DNA of 64,000 bases from CAVVSQ01 sp963848825 (GCA_963848825.1 CAWKFA010000015.1:1550001-1614000), one strand, 5' to 3'; shown: positions 17,882-27,555, counted from the first letter of the stretch. The notes: generated by a model from the sequence alone, not told the origin. Program-made: numbers and translations.

Positions 17882-20605
17882 ATGCGACTGCGCTCGCTCC
17901 TGGTGCTAACGTTCAGCTTGCTCCTGATCCCATGCGCCCACGCCCAACCGGAGCCCTCGACCGCATATCTGGGCAAGAAGATTGGCAATCTCACCTTCAA
18001 AGATGAAAACGGCAAGGTCCATGCGCTTTACGAGCTCAAGGACAAAAAAGCGATTGTCCTGGTCTTTTATTCCTTCGATTGCCCCGTGTCGACCAGCTAT
18101 GCGCAGCCGCTCGCCGACATTGCCAAGGAACTGGAAAAGCATGGTGTTTCTTTCATCGGCTTGACCGTCAACGAGGACGAGTCCGCCGCCGAAGTGGTAA
18201 AGCAGGCACGGCGTTTCAATCTCAACTTTCCCTTTTATGTTGACGCCAAGCTCGCCGCGGCCACGGCCCTGAAGGCCGAGACGACGCCGGAGTGTTTTGT
18301 TCTCGATGGCGATTATGTATTGCGCTATCGCGGTCGTATTGACAATTCCTACGCCGAGCGGCTCAAGAAGCATAACCAAACGACGCGGCAGGACCTGCGC
18401 CAGGTGCTGGGGGAAATGCTATCCGGCCGGCCGGTATCCGTACCTGCTACGCTGGCCATCGGTTGCCATATAGCTCGACCCGAAAAAGTGGTCGCGGCGA
18501 CGGGAAAAGTGACCTACCATCGTGACGTGCTGCCCATCCTGCAAAACCACTGCCAGCAATGCCATCGTCCGGGCGAAGTAGGCCCGTTCGCGCTGATGAC
18601 GTACAAACAAGCCGTCAACTGGGCCGACGACATCAAGAGTTACACGCAAAAAGGCGAGATGCCGCCCTGGAAAGCGGTCGCCGGTCCGGCATTTCATGGG
18701 GATCGTCGTCTGGCCGCGAAGGAAGTCGCGATGCTTGCCGAGTGGGTCGATGGCGGCACTCCCGAAGGCGATCCGAAGGATGCGCCCGCGCCTCGCCAAT
18801 TCACCGAAGGTTGGCAACTCGGCGTCCCCGACCTGATTCTCAAGGCGGACGCTGACTTTACGGTGGGACCAAGCGGCCGCGATGTTTTTCGGTGCTTTGT
18901 GTTGCCGACCAACCTGACGGAAGATCAATATGTTGTGGCCATTGAGGTCCGGCCGAGCAACCCGCGCGTCGTTCATCACACGCTGCAATTCATAGACGTC
19001 AGCGGCGCAGGCCGCAAGCTCGAAAAGGCGGCGCAGGCCAAGAAAACACCGGCGGCGGGCCATGCCGGCGACAGCGAACTGGATAGTGGACCAGGCTACA
19101 CCAGCGCGATGAGCGTTGGCTTCCGGACCCTGGGCGGGTTGGGCGGCTGGGCACCCGGGCAGATGGCTCGCTTCCTGCCCGACGATTCCGGCTTTTTCCT
19201 GCCCAAGAACTCCGACGTGGTCATGCAGGTTCATTACCATCGGAATGGTCGTGTCGAAAAGGACCTGACGCAGCTTGGCCTTTACTTTGCGAAGAAAAAG
19301 GTCGAACGGCCCTGGCAAGTAGGAGTGCTTCCCGGCGGCTCCGGCGGCAAGGGCGCGCTTCAGCAATTCTTCATCGTGCCGGCTGGCGCCGAGCATTATC
19401 AGGTAAAGGGGGATATTTGGGCGACTGCTGACTTTACGCTGCATACCGTCATGCCCCATATGCACATGATCGGCAAGGAGGTCGCGGTGACGTTGACCCC
19501 GCCGGACGGCCCGCCGATGACGCTGGTGGCGATCAAGGAGTGGGACTACAACTGGCAAGAAACCTACATGTTCAAGCAGCCGATCCAGGTCAAAAAAGGC
19601 ACCAAGCTGCACGTTGACGCTTTTTATGACAATAGTGCGAAAAACCCCAACAATCCTTTCAGCCCGCCGCAGATGATTCGCTGGGGCGAAGAAACGTCCA
19701 ACGAAATGTGTTACATCTTTTTTGGAGGCACGTCGGCGGACAACAGCCGTAAGTTGCCGCTAAAGTTCGAACCGCCCGCCAAGGAGACCCAGGCTCCCGT
19801 ATCCACTCCGGTTGTGATCGATGAAGTCGCCAAGGACGCCGGCAAGCCGCGCCAGGTGCCTTATGCCCTGACCGAAACCCAACACATCATGGTGCGCGTT
19901 AAAATCAACGGCAAGGGGCCGTTCAACTTCATCGTGGACACCGGTGCGCCGGTTTTGATTGTCGCCACCGCGGTTGCCAAGAAGCTGGGCCTGGACGCCG
20001 AAGGCAAGGGCAGCGTGATCCTCGACAAGTTTGAACTCGAAGGGGGTTTGTCGCTCAGCGACGTCAAGTGCGTGGTAGACACCCCCTTTCAGCTCGAAGG
20101 GATGAATGCGATGGGCTTGCCGGGGGTCGAACTACACGGCATTCTCGGCTACACCTTGCTGGCGAAATACCGCATGGAGTTCGACTTCACCAAGGACACG
20201 ATGCGCTGGACGCCGCTCGACTGGGCTCCGCCGCCGCCAAAGCGCCTTGGTGGCAACGCTGGCCAGGGGGGGCTGGAGTTTCTGGGCTCGCTCATGAAGG
20301 TTCTGGCTCCGCTCATGGGCCTGTCGCCCGCCGCGGCGCCCGATGCGCGGGGCTTCGTGGGCATCGAGCTCACGGAGAAGGAGGGCAAGGTGACGATTCA
20401 AAAGGTGCTGGCCCAGAGTCCTGCCGCGAGTGCTGGCTTACAGGCCGGCGATCGTATCCAGGAAGTGAACGGCAAGGCAATCACCGCCAGCGCCGACGTC
20501 CAGCGGGCGACGGCCAAAGTGCTCGCGGGCCAACCTGTGCGACTTAACGTTCAGCGCGGCGAAACGAAGCTCGAGCTGAAAATAACAGCGGGAGAAGGGC
20601 TCTAA
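17882..20605 (+). CDS. Secreted fusion: redoxin, heme c, copper monooxygenase-like, retropepsin-like and PDZ domains
   Basis: The 907-aa protein has a signal peptide (1-22). Then come a TlpA/AhpC-type redoxin with a single cysteine in FDCPVSTS (C67), a heme site CQQCH (224-228), and a copper type II monooxygenase-like part with HH (365-366), HYH (451-453) and MPHMH (524-528). Next is a pepsin-like domain with VDTGAP (D686), and last a PDZ domain. The first three domains in this order occur in planctomycete proteins. The two histidine clusters fit the CuH and CuM sites of peptidylglycine-type monooxygenases. The added protease-PDZ end resembles the next gene. Intact; good start after a purine-rich leader (CACGAGGTAACTCT). 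Substrate unknown. Confidence 0.85.
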   Translation: MRLRSLLVLTFSLLLIPCAHAQPEPSTAYLGKKIGNLTFKDENGKVHALYELKDKKAIVLVFYSFDCPVSTSYAQPLADIAKELEKHGVSFIGLTVNEDESAAEVVKQARRFNLNFPFYVDAKLAAATALKAETTPECFVLDGDYVLRYRGRIDNSYAERLKKHNQTTRQDLRQVLGEMLSGRPVSVPATLAIGCHIARPEKVVAATGKVTYHRDVLPILQNHCQQCHRPGEVGPFALMTYKQAVNWADDIKSYTQKGEMPPWKAVAGPAFHGDRRLAAKEVAMLAEWVDGGTPEGDPKDAPAPRQFTEGWQLGVPDLILKADADFTVGPSGRDVFRCFVLPTNLTEDQYVVAIEVRPSNPRVVHHTLQFIDVSGAGRKLEKAAQAKKTPAAGHAGDSELDSGPGYTSAMSVGFRTLGGLGGWAPGQMARFLPDDSGFFLPKNSDVVMQVHYHRNGRVEKDLTQLGLYFAKKKVERPWQVGVLPGGSGGKGALQQFFIVPAGAEHYQVKGDIWATADFTLHTVMPHMHMIGKEVAVTLTPPDGPPMTLVAIKEWDYNWQETYMFKQPIQVKKGTKLHVDAFYDNSAKNPNNPFSPPQMIRWGEETSNEMCYIFFGGTSADNSRKLPLKFEPPAKETQAPVSTPVVIDEVAKDAGKPRQVPYALTETQHIMVRVKINGKGPFNFIVDTGAPVLIVATAVAKKLGLDAEGKGSVILDKFELEGGLSLSDVKCVVDTPFQLEGMNAMGLPGVELHGILGYTLLAKYRMEFDFTKDTMRWTPLDWAPPPPKRLGGNAGQGGLEFLGSLMKVLAPLMGLSPAAAPDARGFVGIELTEKEGKVTIQKVLAQSPAASAGLQAGDRIQEVNGKAITASADVQRATAKVLAGQPVRLNVQRGETKLELKITAGEGL

Positions 20606-20607
20606 CG

Positions 20608-21456
20608 ATGCGAATGTTATTTTCTGGGTTGCTACGCTCCGGGCCCTGGGTTCTTCTCGCGCTTGCCCTGCTGCCAGGGCCGCCGGCCGCCTGGGCCGAC
20701 GACAAGCCAATCACGGTTCCCTTCGAGCTCCTTAAAAGCCAGCACATGACCATTCAAATCATGGTCAATGGCAAGGGCCCCTATCGCGTTATCTTTGACA
20801 CCGGCGCCCCCTTCACGCTGATCAACAACAAGGTCGCCAAGGAGGCCAATGTTTTCCCGAAAGATTTCAAGCAGCCCTTTTTCGCGATCTTCGGCTCCAT
20901 GGGCAAGTTCAAGATTGACAAGCTCCAGGTAGGCGACCTCGACGTGGGCGGCGTAAGCACGATGGTGATGGATCATCCGACGGTCGGTGCGCTGGCCAAT
21001 GTTGTCGGGCCGATCGAAGGTATTGTTGGCTTCAATTTCTTTGGCCGTTACCGCATGACGCTCGACTACCAGGCCAAGACGATGACCTTTGTGCCCACGA
21101 ATTATCAGCCGCAAGACATGCTCGAAAACCTGATGAAGATCATCGCGACCGGGCAATTCAATAACGAGAAAAAAGTATTGGCGCCGGCAGGGATCGTGGG
21201 CATGACGGTGCATAAAGAAAAAGGGGATGCCGATGCGGGCGTCACGATCAAGAAAGTGTTTGCCGCCAGCCCCGCGGCCCTGGCTGGCTTCAAAGAGGGT
21301 GATCGCTTGCTGACGCTCGACGGACGCTGGACCGACACTCCACTCGACTGCTACGCCGCCGCCGCCCGCCTGACCACCGGTAAAGCAGCCGTGGCCGTCA
21401 TCCGCCGCGATGGCAAGGAGATGGAAGTGCAACTCAAAATAAGCCCCGGGCTCTAG
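20608..21456 (+). CDS. Secreted retropepsin-like aspartic protease with PDZ domain
   Basis: A signal peptide (ALALLPGPPAAWA) is followed by a single-domain aspartic protease fold with the active-site motif FDTGAPFT (D64) and the downstream GIVGFNFFGRYRMTLDY. Such proteins are thought to dimerise to form the active site. Residues about 195-282 form a PDZ domain (AGFKEGDRLLTLDG). The whole protein parallels the C-terminal 300 aa of the gene before it, which ends 2 bases upstream, so the pair probably arose by duplication and is co-transcribed. The stop codon lies in the left end of a palindromic repeat. Confidence 0.85.
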   Translation: MRMLFSGLLRSGPWVLLALALLPGPPAAWADDKPITVPFELLKSQHMTIQIMVNGKGPYRVIFDTGAPFTLINNKVAKEANVFPKDFKQPFFAIFGSMGKFKIDKLQVGDLDVGGVSTMVMDHPTVGALANVVGPIEGIVGFNFFGRYRMTLDYQAKTMTFVPTNYQPQDMLENLMKIIATGQFNNEKKVLAPAGIVGMTVHKEKGDADAGVTIKKVFAASPAALAGFKEGDRLLTLDGRWTDTPLDCYAAAARLTTGKAAVAVIRRDGKEMEVQLKISPGL

Positions 21457-21558
21457 CAGCCCGTTGAAAAAGGGGTCAGACCCCTTCAATACGCTGCAAA
21501 ACGTTGAAAACTCTGTTGGCTTCAAGGGGGTCTGACCCCTTTTTCAACGGGCTGCTAG
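21453..21558. repeat. Palindromic repeat element, copy 1 (arm type A, reverse orientation)
   Basis: The two arms are perfect inverted copies for over 30 bp (CTAGCAGCCCGTTGAAAAAG continuing to GGGGTCAGACCCC). The asymmetric core, read on the minus strand, is identical to copy 6. It separates convergent genes and can act as a terminator on both strands. Confidence 0.92.
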
Positions 21559-21570
21559 CCGGCGGTCTCT

Positions 21571-22857
21571 CTACTTCAACAGCCAAATCAGGATCAGCAC
21601 CAAGATCATCGCGCTCCAGAACGTCGCGACGCCCAGCACGATCAGCCACAAGCCGCTTTTCTCGCCCGTCACCATTAATTCAGGGGGCAAGGTCGGCTCG
21701 CCGACCGGTAGCGCCGCCGCCAGCGGAGGTGCTTCGGCCTCTAGCGCATCAGGCGAGAGCGGGGCATACGCCAGCGCCCGCGCGGCGTTCTCTTGCTCCT
21801 GATCTCCTTCATGTTCCACCGGCGGCAGATTTTGCACGGGGCACCAGCGCAATAACTCCGCGCGTGCCAGGGCCGCGCTCGGATAACGGTCAGCGGGCTT
21901 CTTCGCCAGCAATTTGTGGACAATCTCGGCAAACTCGTCCGGTACTTCGTGATTGCGCCATTGCAGGGGATCAGGCACCTCCTGGCGGTGGGCAGCGAGC
22001 TTTTCCTTGGTTGTCTTGCCATAAAAGGGCGGCCGGCCGGTGAGCGTGAAATAGAGTACGCAACCCAGGGCGTACAAATCGGAGCGGCCATCCACCTGCG
22101 TGGAGTCCAAGGTCTGTTCGGGGGCCATGTAGTCGACCGAGCCGACGACGTAACCACGGCCGCCAATGACCTCAATAGCGTCGGAAACCTCCCCCTCCAT
22201 CATCGCCAGGCCCAGATCGAGCACTTTCGCATGATCGTGGGGAGTGACCATGATATTGGAAGGCTTCAAATCCCGGTGAATAAGTCCGAGGCCATGCGCA
22301 TGCTCGAGCGCCGAGGCTATCTCGCTGGCCAGGCGGGCGGCACGTTCTACCGACAAGGTTCCTTCGGTCGTTACCAGGCGGTGCAGGCTTTGTCCGGGAA
22401 TGTATTCCATGGCGATGAAATACACACCCTGGCTTACGCCCACTTCGTGGGTCTGCGCCAGGTGGGGGTGCGATACCTTCTGGGAAAGCTCCATCTCGCG
22501 TTGGAAGCGGGCCAGGTAGCGTTCCTCGGCATTGGCGCGCCTGGGAGGCAGAACCTTGATCGCCAGGTGATGGCCGGTGCGCAGATCGAGGGCCAGGTAA
22601 ACCGCACCCATGCCGCCGCGCCCGATGGGAGTCTGGATCGAATAGTGGTCGAGACGCAGGCCCAGCGTTGCTCCCGATAGTAACTTGTGGGCTTGAAAGC
22701 GTGAGAGTTTGCCGAGATAAATGAGATGTTTGGCGAGTCTTTTCGGCTGGTTCCATTGCTCCTTGGGGAAGGAGCGCAGGGCATCCAGGAGCTGATCCTT
22801 GTCCAGCAGGCCGCTGCGCAACACAGCCTTCAAAAACTCCTGCGCCGCCTCGGCCAT
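21571..22857 (-). CDS. Membrane-anchored Ser/Thr protein kinase
   Basis: A planctomycete N-terminal module (to about residue 62, LGKLSRFQAHKLLSG) precedes a Hanks-type kinase. Visible motifs are the glycine loop GRGGMG (79-84), AIK with K101, HRDLKPSN (194-201), a DLG in place of DFG near 214, and YMAPEQ. DLG variants usually remain active. One transmembrane helix lies near the C-terminus (LWLIVLGVATFWSAMILVLI), leaving the kinase in the cytoplasm and no sensor domain outside. Intact, 428 aa. It is bracketed by two palindromic repeats, so it is probably transcribed alone. Confidence 0.93.
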   Translation of the reverse strand: MAEAAQEFLKAVLRSGLLDKDQLLDALRSFPKEQWNQPKRLAKHLIYLGKLSRFQAHKLLSGATLGLRLDHYSIQTPIGRGGMGAVYLALDLRTGHHLAIKVLPPRRANAEERYLARFQREMELSQKVSHPHLAQTHEVGVSQGVYFIAMEYIPGQSLHRLVTTEGTLSVERAARLASEIASALEHAHGLGLIHRDLKPSNIMVTPHDHAKVLDLGLAMMEGEVSDAIEVIGGRGYVVGSVDYMAPEQTLDSTQVDGRSDLYALGCVLYFTLTGRPPFYGKTTKEKLAAHRQEVPDPLQWRNHEVPDEFAEIVHKLLAKKPADRYPSAALARAELLRWCPVQNLPPVEHEGDQEQENAARALAYAPLSPDALEAEAPPLAAALPVGEPTLPPELMVTGEKSGLWLIVLGVATFWSAMILVLILIWLLK

Positions 22858-22897
22858 ACATTACTCTTCGTGCTTTAAAAGACCCTTTCGGATAGGC

Positions 22898-23003
22898 TAA
22901 GCAGCCCGTTGAAAAAGGGGTCAGACCCCCTTGAAGCGAACAGTGTTTTCAACGTTTTTGCAGGGTACTGAAGGGGTCTGACCCCTTTTTCAACAGGCTG
23001 TTA
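22898..23003. repeat. Palindromic repeat element, copy 2 (arm type A)
   Basis: Arms start with AGCAGCCCGTTGAAAAAGG and end with CAACAGGCTGTTA, with one mismatch between them (AGG for GGG). The core contains GAAGCGAACAGTG. The purH stop codon (TTA at 23001-23003 on the plus strand) is the outer edge of the right arm. Confidence 0.9.
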
Positions 23004-24575
23004 GTGTCTGAAATGGCGGACGCCGGTGAAGAGCATGGCCAGGCCGTGCTCGTCGCAGGCGTCGACCGAATCTTGATCGCGCAGCGAACCACCGGGTTGG
23101 ACGAGTGCCTTGACGCCGGCGCGGGCGGCCTCGTCGATGTTGTCGCGGAAGGGAAAGAAGGCGTCCGAAGCCAGCACGCTGCCTTCAACTTTCGCGCCGG
23201 CCTTACGCACCGCCATGTGCACGGAATCGACACGGCTCATCTGCCCGGCGCCCACGCCCACCACCATGCCCCCTTTGGCCAGAACGATGGCATTGCTGCG
23301 CGACGTGCTTGGCGACCAGCCAGGCGAAACGCAGGTCGGCAAGCTCCTGTGCCGTGGGCTGCCGCCGGGTCACTACCTTGGCGGCCGTGAAATCGTCGGC
23401 TTCCACGTCGCGCGTTTGTGCCAGGAGGCCGCCGTCGACGCGCCGCAAGTCGAGCGAACGTGCCTGGGCATTATCGAAAGGGCCAGTGCGCAGGATACGC
23501 ACGTTCTTCTTCCAGGTAGGACGGGTGGTCAGGAGCTGAAATGCCTCGGGATCGTAGCCGGGCGCGATGATGCACTCGATGAAGCGATTGGGTTCGGTGA
23601 TTTGCCGGGCAGTGGCCTCGTCCACGGTCCGGTTGAAACCCAGGATGCCGCCGAAGGCCGACAAGGGGTCGCCTTCATAAGCATGCTGAAACGCGTCGGC
23701 CAGGTTGGGGCCGGTCGCGGCGCCGCAGGCGTTGCCATGCTTGATGACCACGGCCGCGGCCGCGCCAAACTCACGAACCAAATTGACGGCGCTGTCGAGG
23801 TCGAGGATGTTGTTGTAAGAGAGTTCCTTGCCATGCAGCACTTCGGCCGTGGCGACGCAGGCATGCTTGATGCCCGGTTCGACATAAAAGGCGGCCCGCT
23901 GATGCGGGTTCTCGCCGTAACGCAAGCCCTGTTTTTTTTCGAACGTCAGTGCCAGCGTCGCGGGCCAGCCATCCCCGGCCAGTCGTTTCGCGAAATAGCT
24001 GGCGATGGCCTGGTCGTACGCGGCGACACGCGCGAAGGCCGCCGCCGCCAACTGTTCACGCGTGGTCAACGTCACGCCGCCGTGGTTGATTTTCAATTCC
24101 TCGAGCAGGGAAGGGTACTGTCGGGGGTCCGTCACGATGGCGACGTCACGATAGTTTTTCGCCGCCGCCCGCACCATGGTCGGACCGCCGATGTCGATGT
24201 TCTCGATGATGTCTTCGTGGAGTGCCCCGGCCCTGGCCAGGGTCGCTTCGAAGGGATAGAGGTTGCAAACCACGAGGTCGATAAACTCCAGCTTCTCCTG
24301 TTGCATGGTCTTTTGGTGGGCTTCATTGTCGCGGATGGCCAGGATGCCGGCGTACACGCGTGGATGCAGCGTCTTGACGCGACCGTCGAGCATTTCCGGA
24401 AAGCCCGTGACATCGGCGATATCGCGCACCGTCAGCCCCGCCTCGGCCAGGGTTTTGCGCGTGCCGCCGGTGGAAATAATCTCGACTTTGAAGCTGGCGA
24501 GCACCGCGCCAGCTCCACTAGCCCCGTCTTGTCGCTGACGCTCAACAATGCACGCCGGATCGAACGGATACTCAT
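23001..24575 (-). CDS. purH: Bifunctional AICAR formyltransferase/IMP cyclohydrolase, two frameshifts
   Basis: PurH carries out the last two steps of IMP synthesis. The N-terminal cyclohydrolase begins MSIRSIRRALLSVSDKTG at 24575, with GAGGTGG upstream, and continues in another frame after about 24510 with IISTGGTRKTLAEAG and RVKTLHPRVYAGIL. The formyltransferase follows (RYGENPHQRAAFY, VKHGNACGAA) until about 23330. There the frame moves again to SNAIVLAKGGMVVGVGAGQ and FFPFRDNIDEAARAGV. All parts are strongly conserved and the enzyme is usually essential, so the breaks are probably sequence errors. An antisense frame of 495 codons covers most of it and is a shadow. Confidence 0.92.
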
Positions 24576-24638
24576 TGAAAACCACCTCGGGGAATGATCT
24601 TTTCGTCCATTGGTCGATTCTATGAGGAAGCTGGCTGA

Positions 24639-25931
24639 ATGATAATGTACTCGCATAATAGCAGTAGCCGAGGTCGAGCTCTTGACGAGGTCGTTATCTT
24701 GAAAATATTACTCCTCCAGGTCATCCTTCTGTACCTCCTGGTCGCGCCGGGCAAGTGTGGCGCGCAGACGGACCGGGCGCCCGACAAACCCGCGCCCGTT
24801 GTGCTAACGGAAGCCGCCCTGGCCATTCATCGCGATGCGCTGGTTATCGATGGGCATAACGACCTGGCCTGGAAATTCCGCGAAAAGAGCGATCCGTTCT
24901 TCCGCAGGCTGGACATCGCCAAGGCCCAGCCGACCTTACACACCGACATTCCACGGCTGCGGAAGGGGGGCGTCGGCGCTCAGTTCTGGTCCGCTTACGT
25001 GCCCGCCGAGACCGCGAAAGCGGGCACGGCGGTAAAGGACACGCTCGAACAAATCGACACCATCCAGCGCTTCGTCCGCGCCTATCCGGACACCTTCGCG
25101 ATGGCGTACACCGCCGACGACATCGTGCGCCTTCACAAGGATGGTAAAATCGCTTCGCTGATTGGCGTCGAGGGGGGCCATTCGATCGCCAATTCGCTGG
25201 GCGTGTTACGCTCGCTGTACGCGCTTGCGCACCGCTACATGACGCTGACGCATTCGGACACTCTGGACTGGGCGGATTCCGCCACGGATAAACCACGGCA
25301 CGGCGGCCTGAGTCCCTTCGGTGAGCAAGTCGTCCTGGAGATGAACCGCCTGGGCATGCTCGTGGACATCTCGCACGTCTCGGCGGATACCATGCGCCAC
25401 GTGTTGCGCATCACCAAGGCGCCGGTCATTGCCTCCCATTCATCCGCCTTCGCGCTCGCGGACCACCCGCGCAACGTTCCCGATGACGTCCTGCGGCTGG
25501 TCGCCAAGAATGGCGGCGTGGTCATGGTCAACTTTTATTCGGGTTTCATCACGCCCGAGGGGGCCAAGGCCATGAAAGCCATGTTCGAGGTGGGCCGTGA
25601 CCTGCATAAAAAGTATCCGAATGACCGCGATTACCAGGAGGCGTGGCGCCAATGGCGTGGCGAGCACCCCTTCCCCCGAGGTAGCGTGCACGACGTCGTC
25701 GATCATATCGAGCACATCATCACGGTGGCCGGTATCGACCACGTCGGGCTCGGTTCCGATTATGACGGCATCGGCTCGACGCCGCGCCAACTGGAAGACG
25801 TCGCTTGCTATCCTTATATCACCCAGGAATTACTCAACCGCGGCCATGCCCGCGCCGACATCCACAAGGTTTTGGGCGCGAATTTGCTTCGCGTCCTGCG
25901 CGCGGCAGAAGTAGTTGCTCAGGGTCTCTGA
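24639..25931 (+). CDS. Membrane (renal-type) dipeptidase, peptidase family M19
   Basis: Zinc dipeptidases of this family cleave dipeptides, including those with D-residues. Visible zinc-site elements are DGHNDLAW, GVEGGHSI with the bridging Glu, THSDTLDWADS, DISHVS, ASHSSAFAL and VGLGSDYDG. A hydrophobic N-terminus (ILLLQVILLYLLVAPG) ending near GKCGAQ acts as signal peptide, possibly with a lipobox-like cysteine, so the enzyme is exported. ATG 24639 has GAGGAAG 8 bases upstream; TTG 24699 after GACGAGG would give a tidier signal peptide. Intact, 430 aa, divergent from purH. Confidence 0.92.
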   Translation: MIMYSHNSSSRGRALDEVVILKILLLQVILLYLLVAPGKCGAQTDRAPDKPAPVVLTEAALAIHRDALVIDGHNDLAWKFREKSDPFFRRLDIAKAQPTLHTDIPRLRKGGVGAQFWSAYVPAETAKAGTAVKDTLEQIDTIQRFVRAYPDTFAMAYTADDIVRLHKDGKIASLIGVEGGHSIANSLGVLRSLYALAHRYMTLTHSDTLDWADSATDKPRHGGLSPFGEQVVLEMNRLGMLVDISHVSADTMRHVLRITKAPVIASHSSAFALADHPRNVPDDVLRLVAKNGGVVMVNFYSGFITPEGAKAMKAMFEVGRDLHKKYPNDRDYQEAWRQWRGEHPFPRGSVHDVVDHIEHIITVAGIDHVGLGSDYDGIGSTPRQLEDVACYPYITQELLNRGHARADIHKVLGANLLRVLRAAEVVAQGL

Positions 25932-26072
25932 GAGAGTCGCGTCAAAAGCGTTACTCCGCTGTCGCTCTTCAGGACTGAGATTCAGCCGGTGCCCTACGAG
26001 TTTCAGCGTGGCGGAAACGAAATGCTCCGCATCTTTTGGAATCAACCAGCACAGGCATGAACCAAATGCGAA

Positions 26073-26108
26073 AAAAAGCCCATCCGATCCAGGATCGAAT
26101 GGGCTTTC
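26073..26108. terminator. Bidirectional intrinsic terminator
   Basis: AAAGCCCAT pairs with ATGGGCTTT around a second GATCC-GGATC stem. It has flanking A-run and T-rich ends and lies between the convergent dipeptidase and SEC-C genes. Confidence 0.8.
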
Positions 26109-26146
26109 TCCTCACTCCCTAAAAGTAGTGGTCCCGATTCACCCCG

Positions 26147-26358
26147 TCAAAAGCAGCCTGCCTTCAGGCAGCATTTCTTGAACCGTCTCCCCGACCCGCA
26201 CGGGCAGAGATCATTCCGGCCCAGCCTCTCGGCCAGTTCCTTGTTGCCATGAACAATCCGCACGCCACGCTTCACCTTCGTCTCGGAGGGGAAACCCTTG
26301 CGGCGCTTGCTCATCGTCTCGAAAAAAATGGCTGTTGTTCGAGGTCTTGCTGGTCCAT
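26147..26358 (-). CDS. Small SEC-C zinc-motif protein, homopolymer frameshift
   Basis: The C-terminus RNDLCPCGSGRRFKKCC is a SEC-C zinc-binding motif as at the end of SecA, where it binds SecB and ribosomes. The best start is ATG 26358 with GAGGTGG upstream, giving MDQQDLEQQPF. The frame then needs one more T in a run of seven (26322-26328) to continue into ETMSKRRKGFP. Without it, translation would have to begin at 26314. The total would be about 70 aa. The homopolymer position is a good example of a likely sequencing error. Role unknown. Confidence 0.72.
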
Positions 26359-26441
26359 GATCCACCTCATTTCGTGGGTATAATGGTCGAGAACACTCCA
26401 TCCAGACACGAGGCAGCGCTATTGGTTCGGGGGAAGCCTCC

Positions 26442-27056
26442 ATGAATGATGTGCTGCACCGAAAATGGCACGAACTTCTCAATGCCTGGACCGTGGACGT
26501 AATGCTCGCCGATCAAACTTTTGACGAGATTTCCAGCCAATATGCCGGGCCAGGCCGATTTTACCACTCTCTCGATCACGTCCAAAACGTACTGGAAACC
26601 GTGCAAAGCCTCGGTGTCCATGCTTGCAATCCGAACGCCGTCAAACTCGCTGCCTGGCTCCATGACGTGATCTACGACAGCAAGGCAGCGGACAACGAGG
26701 AGAAAAGTGCCGCCTACGCCCGACGGCTTTGCCAGGAGTTATCCATCCCTGATGGTCCATTGGTGGCGTCTCTGATTTTGAAAACAAAATCGCATGACGC
26801 CGGGGAAGATGCCGACTCCCAGGTGCTTCTCGACGCCGACCTCGCCATCCTCGGTGCCAGTGAAGCGGATTACCAGGCTTATTCCCAAAAGATTCGCTTG
26901 GAGTATGGTTGGGTGCCAGAACCGGAATATCGGAAGGGAAGGCGGCAAGTCCTTGAGCGATTCCTGTCCAGACCCAAGATTTTTCATCTTCTCAGCCATT
27001 TGGAAGAAGCTGCTCGGCGGAATATAGGTGCGGAGGTCGGGCGACTGGCTTCGTGA
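26442..27056 (+). CDS. HD-domain predicted metal-dependent phosphohydrolase
   Basis: The 204-aa protein has FYHSLDHVQNVLE, then AAWLHDVIYDSKAADNEEKSA, and later LLDADLAILG, matching the COG4339-type HD superfamily. The histidines and HD pair bind metal for phosphoester hydrolysis; substrates of the family are unknown. No signal peptide or membrane helix is seen. It is intact and divergent from the SEC-C gene across about 80 bases. Confidence 0.85.
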   Translation: MNDVLHRKWHELLNAWTVDVMLADQTFDEISSQYAGPGRFYHSLDHVQNVLETVQSLGVHACNPNAVKLAAWLHDVIYDSKAADNEEKSAAYARRLCQELSIPDGPLVASLILKTKSHDAGEDADSQVLLDADLAILGASEADYQAYSQKIRLEYGWVPEPEYRKGRRQVLERFLSRPKIFHLLSHLEEAARRNIGAEVGRLAS

Positions 27057-27123
27057 ATGGCAACCATTTCGGGGTTCCTTTTTTGCCTAATATAATAGGC
27101 CACAGGATTAGGAGGGTGAAGTA

Positions 27124-27555
27124 ATGAGCCGGAAGAATCATTTGAGAATGTATGCAAGAATGGTCATCTTTGTCACCCTGCTCTGTGGACTTCACGTAGG
27201 TTGCAAGCCTGCACCCCCACCGAAGGCAGTCCCACTACCCGTCGCTCAAAAAAAAGACGATGCCGACAACCCGCTCGTGAAAGAAGCACGGCCAGAAACC
27301 GAAGCCGTCTTGAAGGAATTGTTGGCGGGCAAATATGACAACGACCCGAACCTATTTCCAATCGCTCGCAAGGTAAAAGGGTTCCAATCTTGGTCCATTG
27401 AGACTCAGCAAATCAATCCTGATCTTCCCAAAGCGATCAACTTCAGTGGCACTCTCAAGGGGCCAAATGGAGAGGCGACCTTCACGGTCTTGATGGTGAA
27501 GCAGGAGAATGGCAAATGGATGATCGCCACCTTTCAGGGACCAAATGCGAGATAG
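27124..27555 (+). CDS. Small lipoprotein of unknown function
   Basis: The N-terminus has basic residues, a hydrophobic stretch and the lipobox LHVGC near residue 26, so the mature protein starts at cysteine and is lipid-anchored. A Pro-rich linker leads to a domain of about 90 aa with INFSGTLKGPNGEATFTVLM and ENGKWMIATFQG. That ending resembles small periplasmic DUF4864/SnoaL-like folds, but no family is certain. The start has AGGAGGG upstream. Intact, 143 aa. Confidence 0.75.
   Translation: MSRKNHLRMYARMVIFVTLLCGLHVGCKPAPPPKAVPLPVAQKKDDADNPLVKEARPETEAVLKELLAGKYDNDPNLFPIARKVKGFQSWSIETQQINPDLPKAINFSGTLKGPNGEATFTVLMVKQENGKWMIATFQGPNAR

Noticed and set aside
18419..19612. Minus-strand frame of 397 codons
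   Set aside because: Antisense shadow of the 907-aa fusion gene, with no motif or ribosome site.
23110..24597. Long plus-strand frame of 495 codons over purH
   Set aside because: It is antisense to conserved purH sequence, has arginine/glycine-rich low-information composition and no domain; GC-rich coding DNA often opens such shadow frames.
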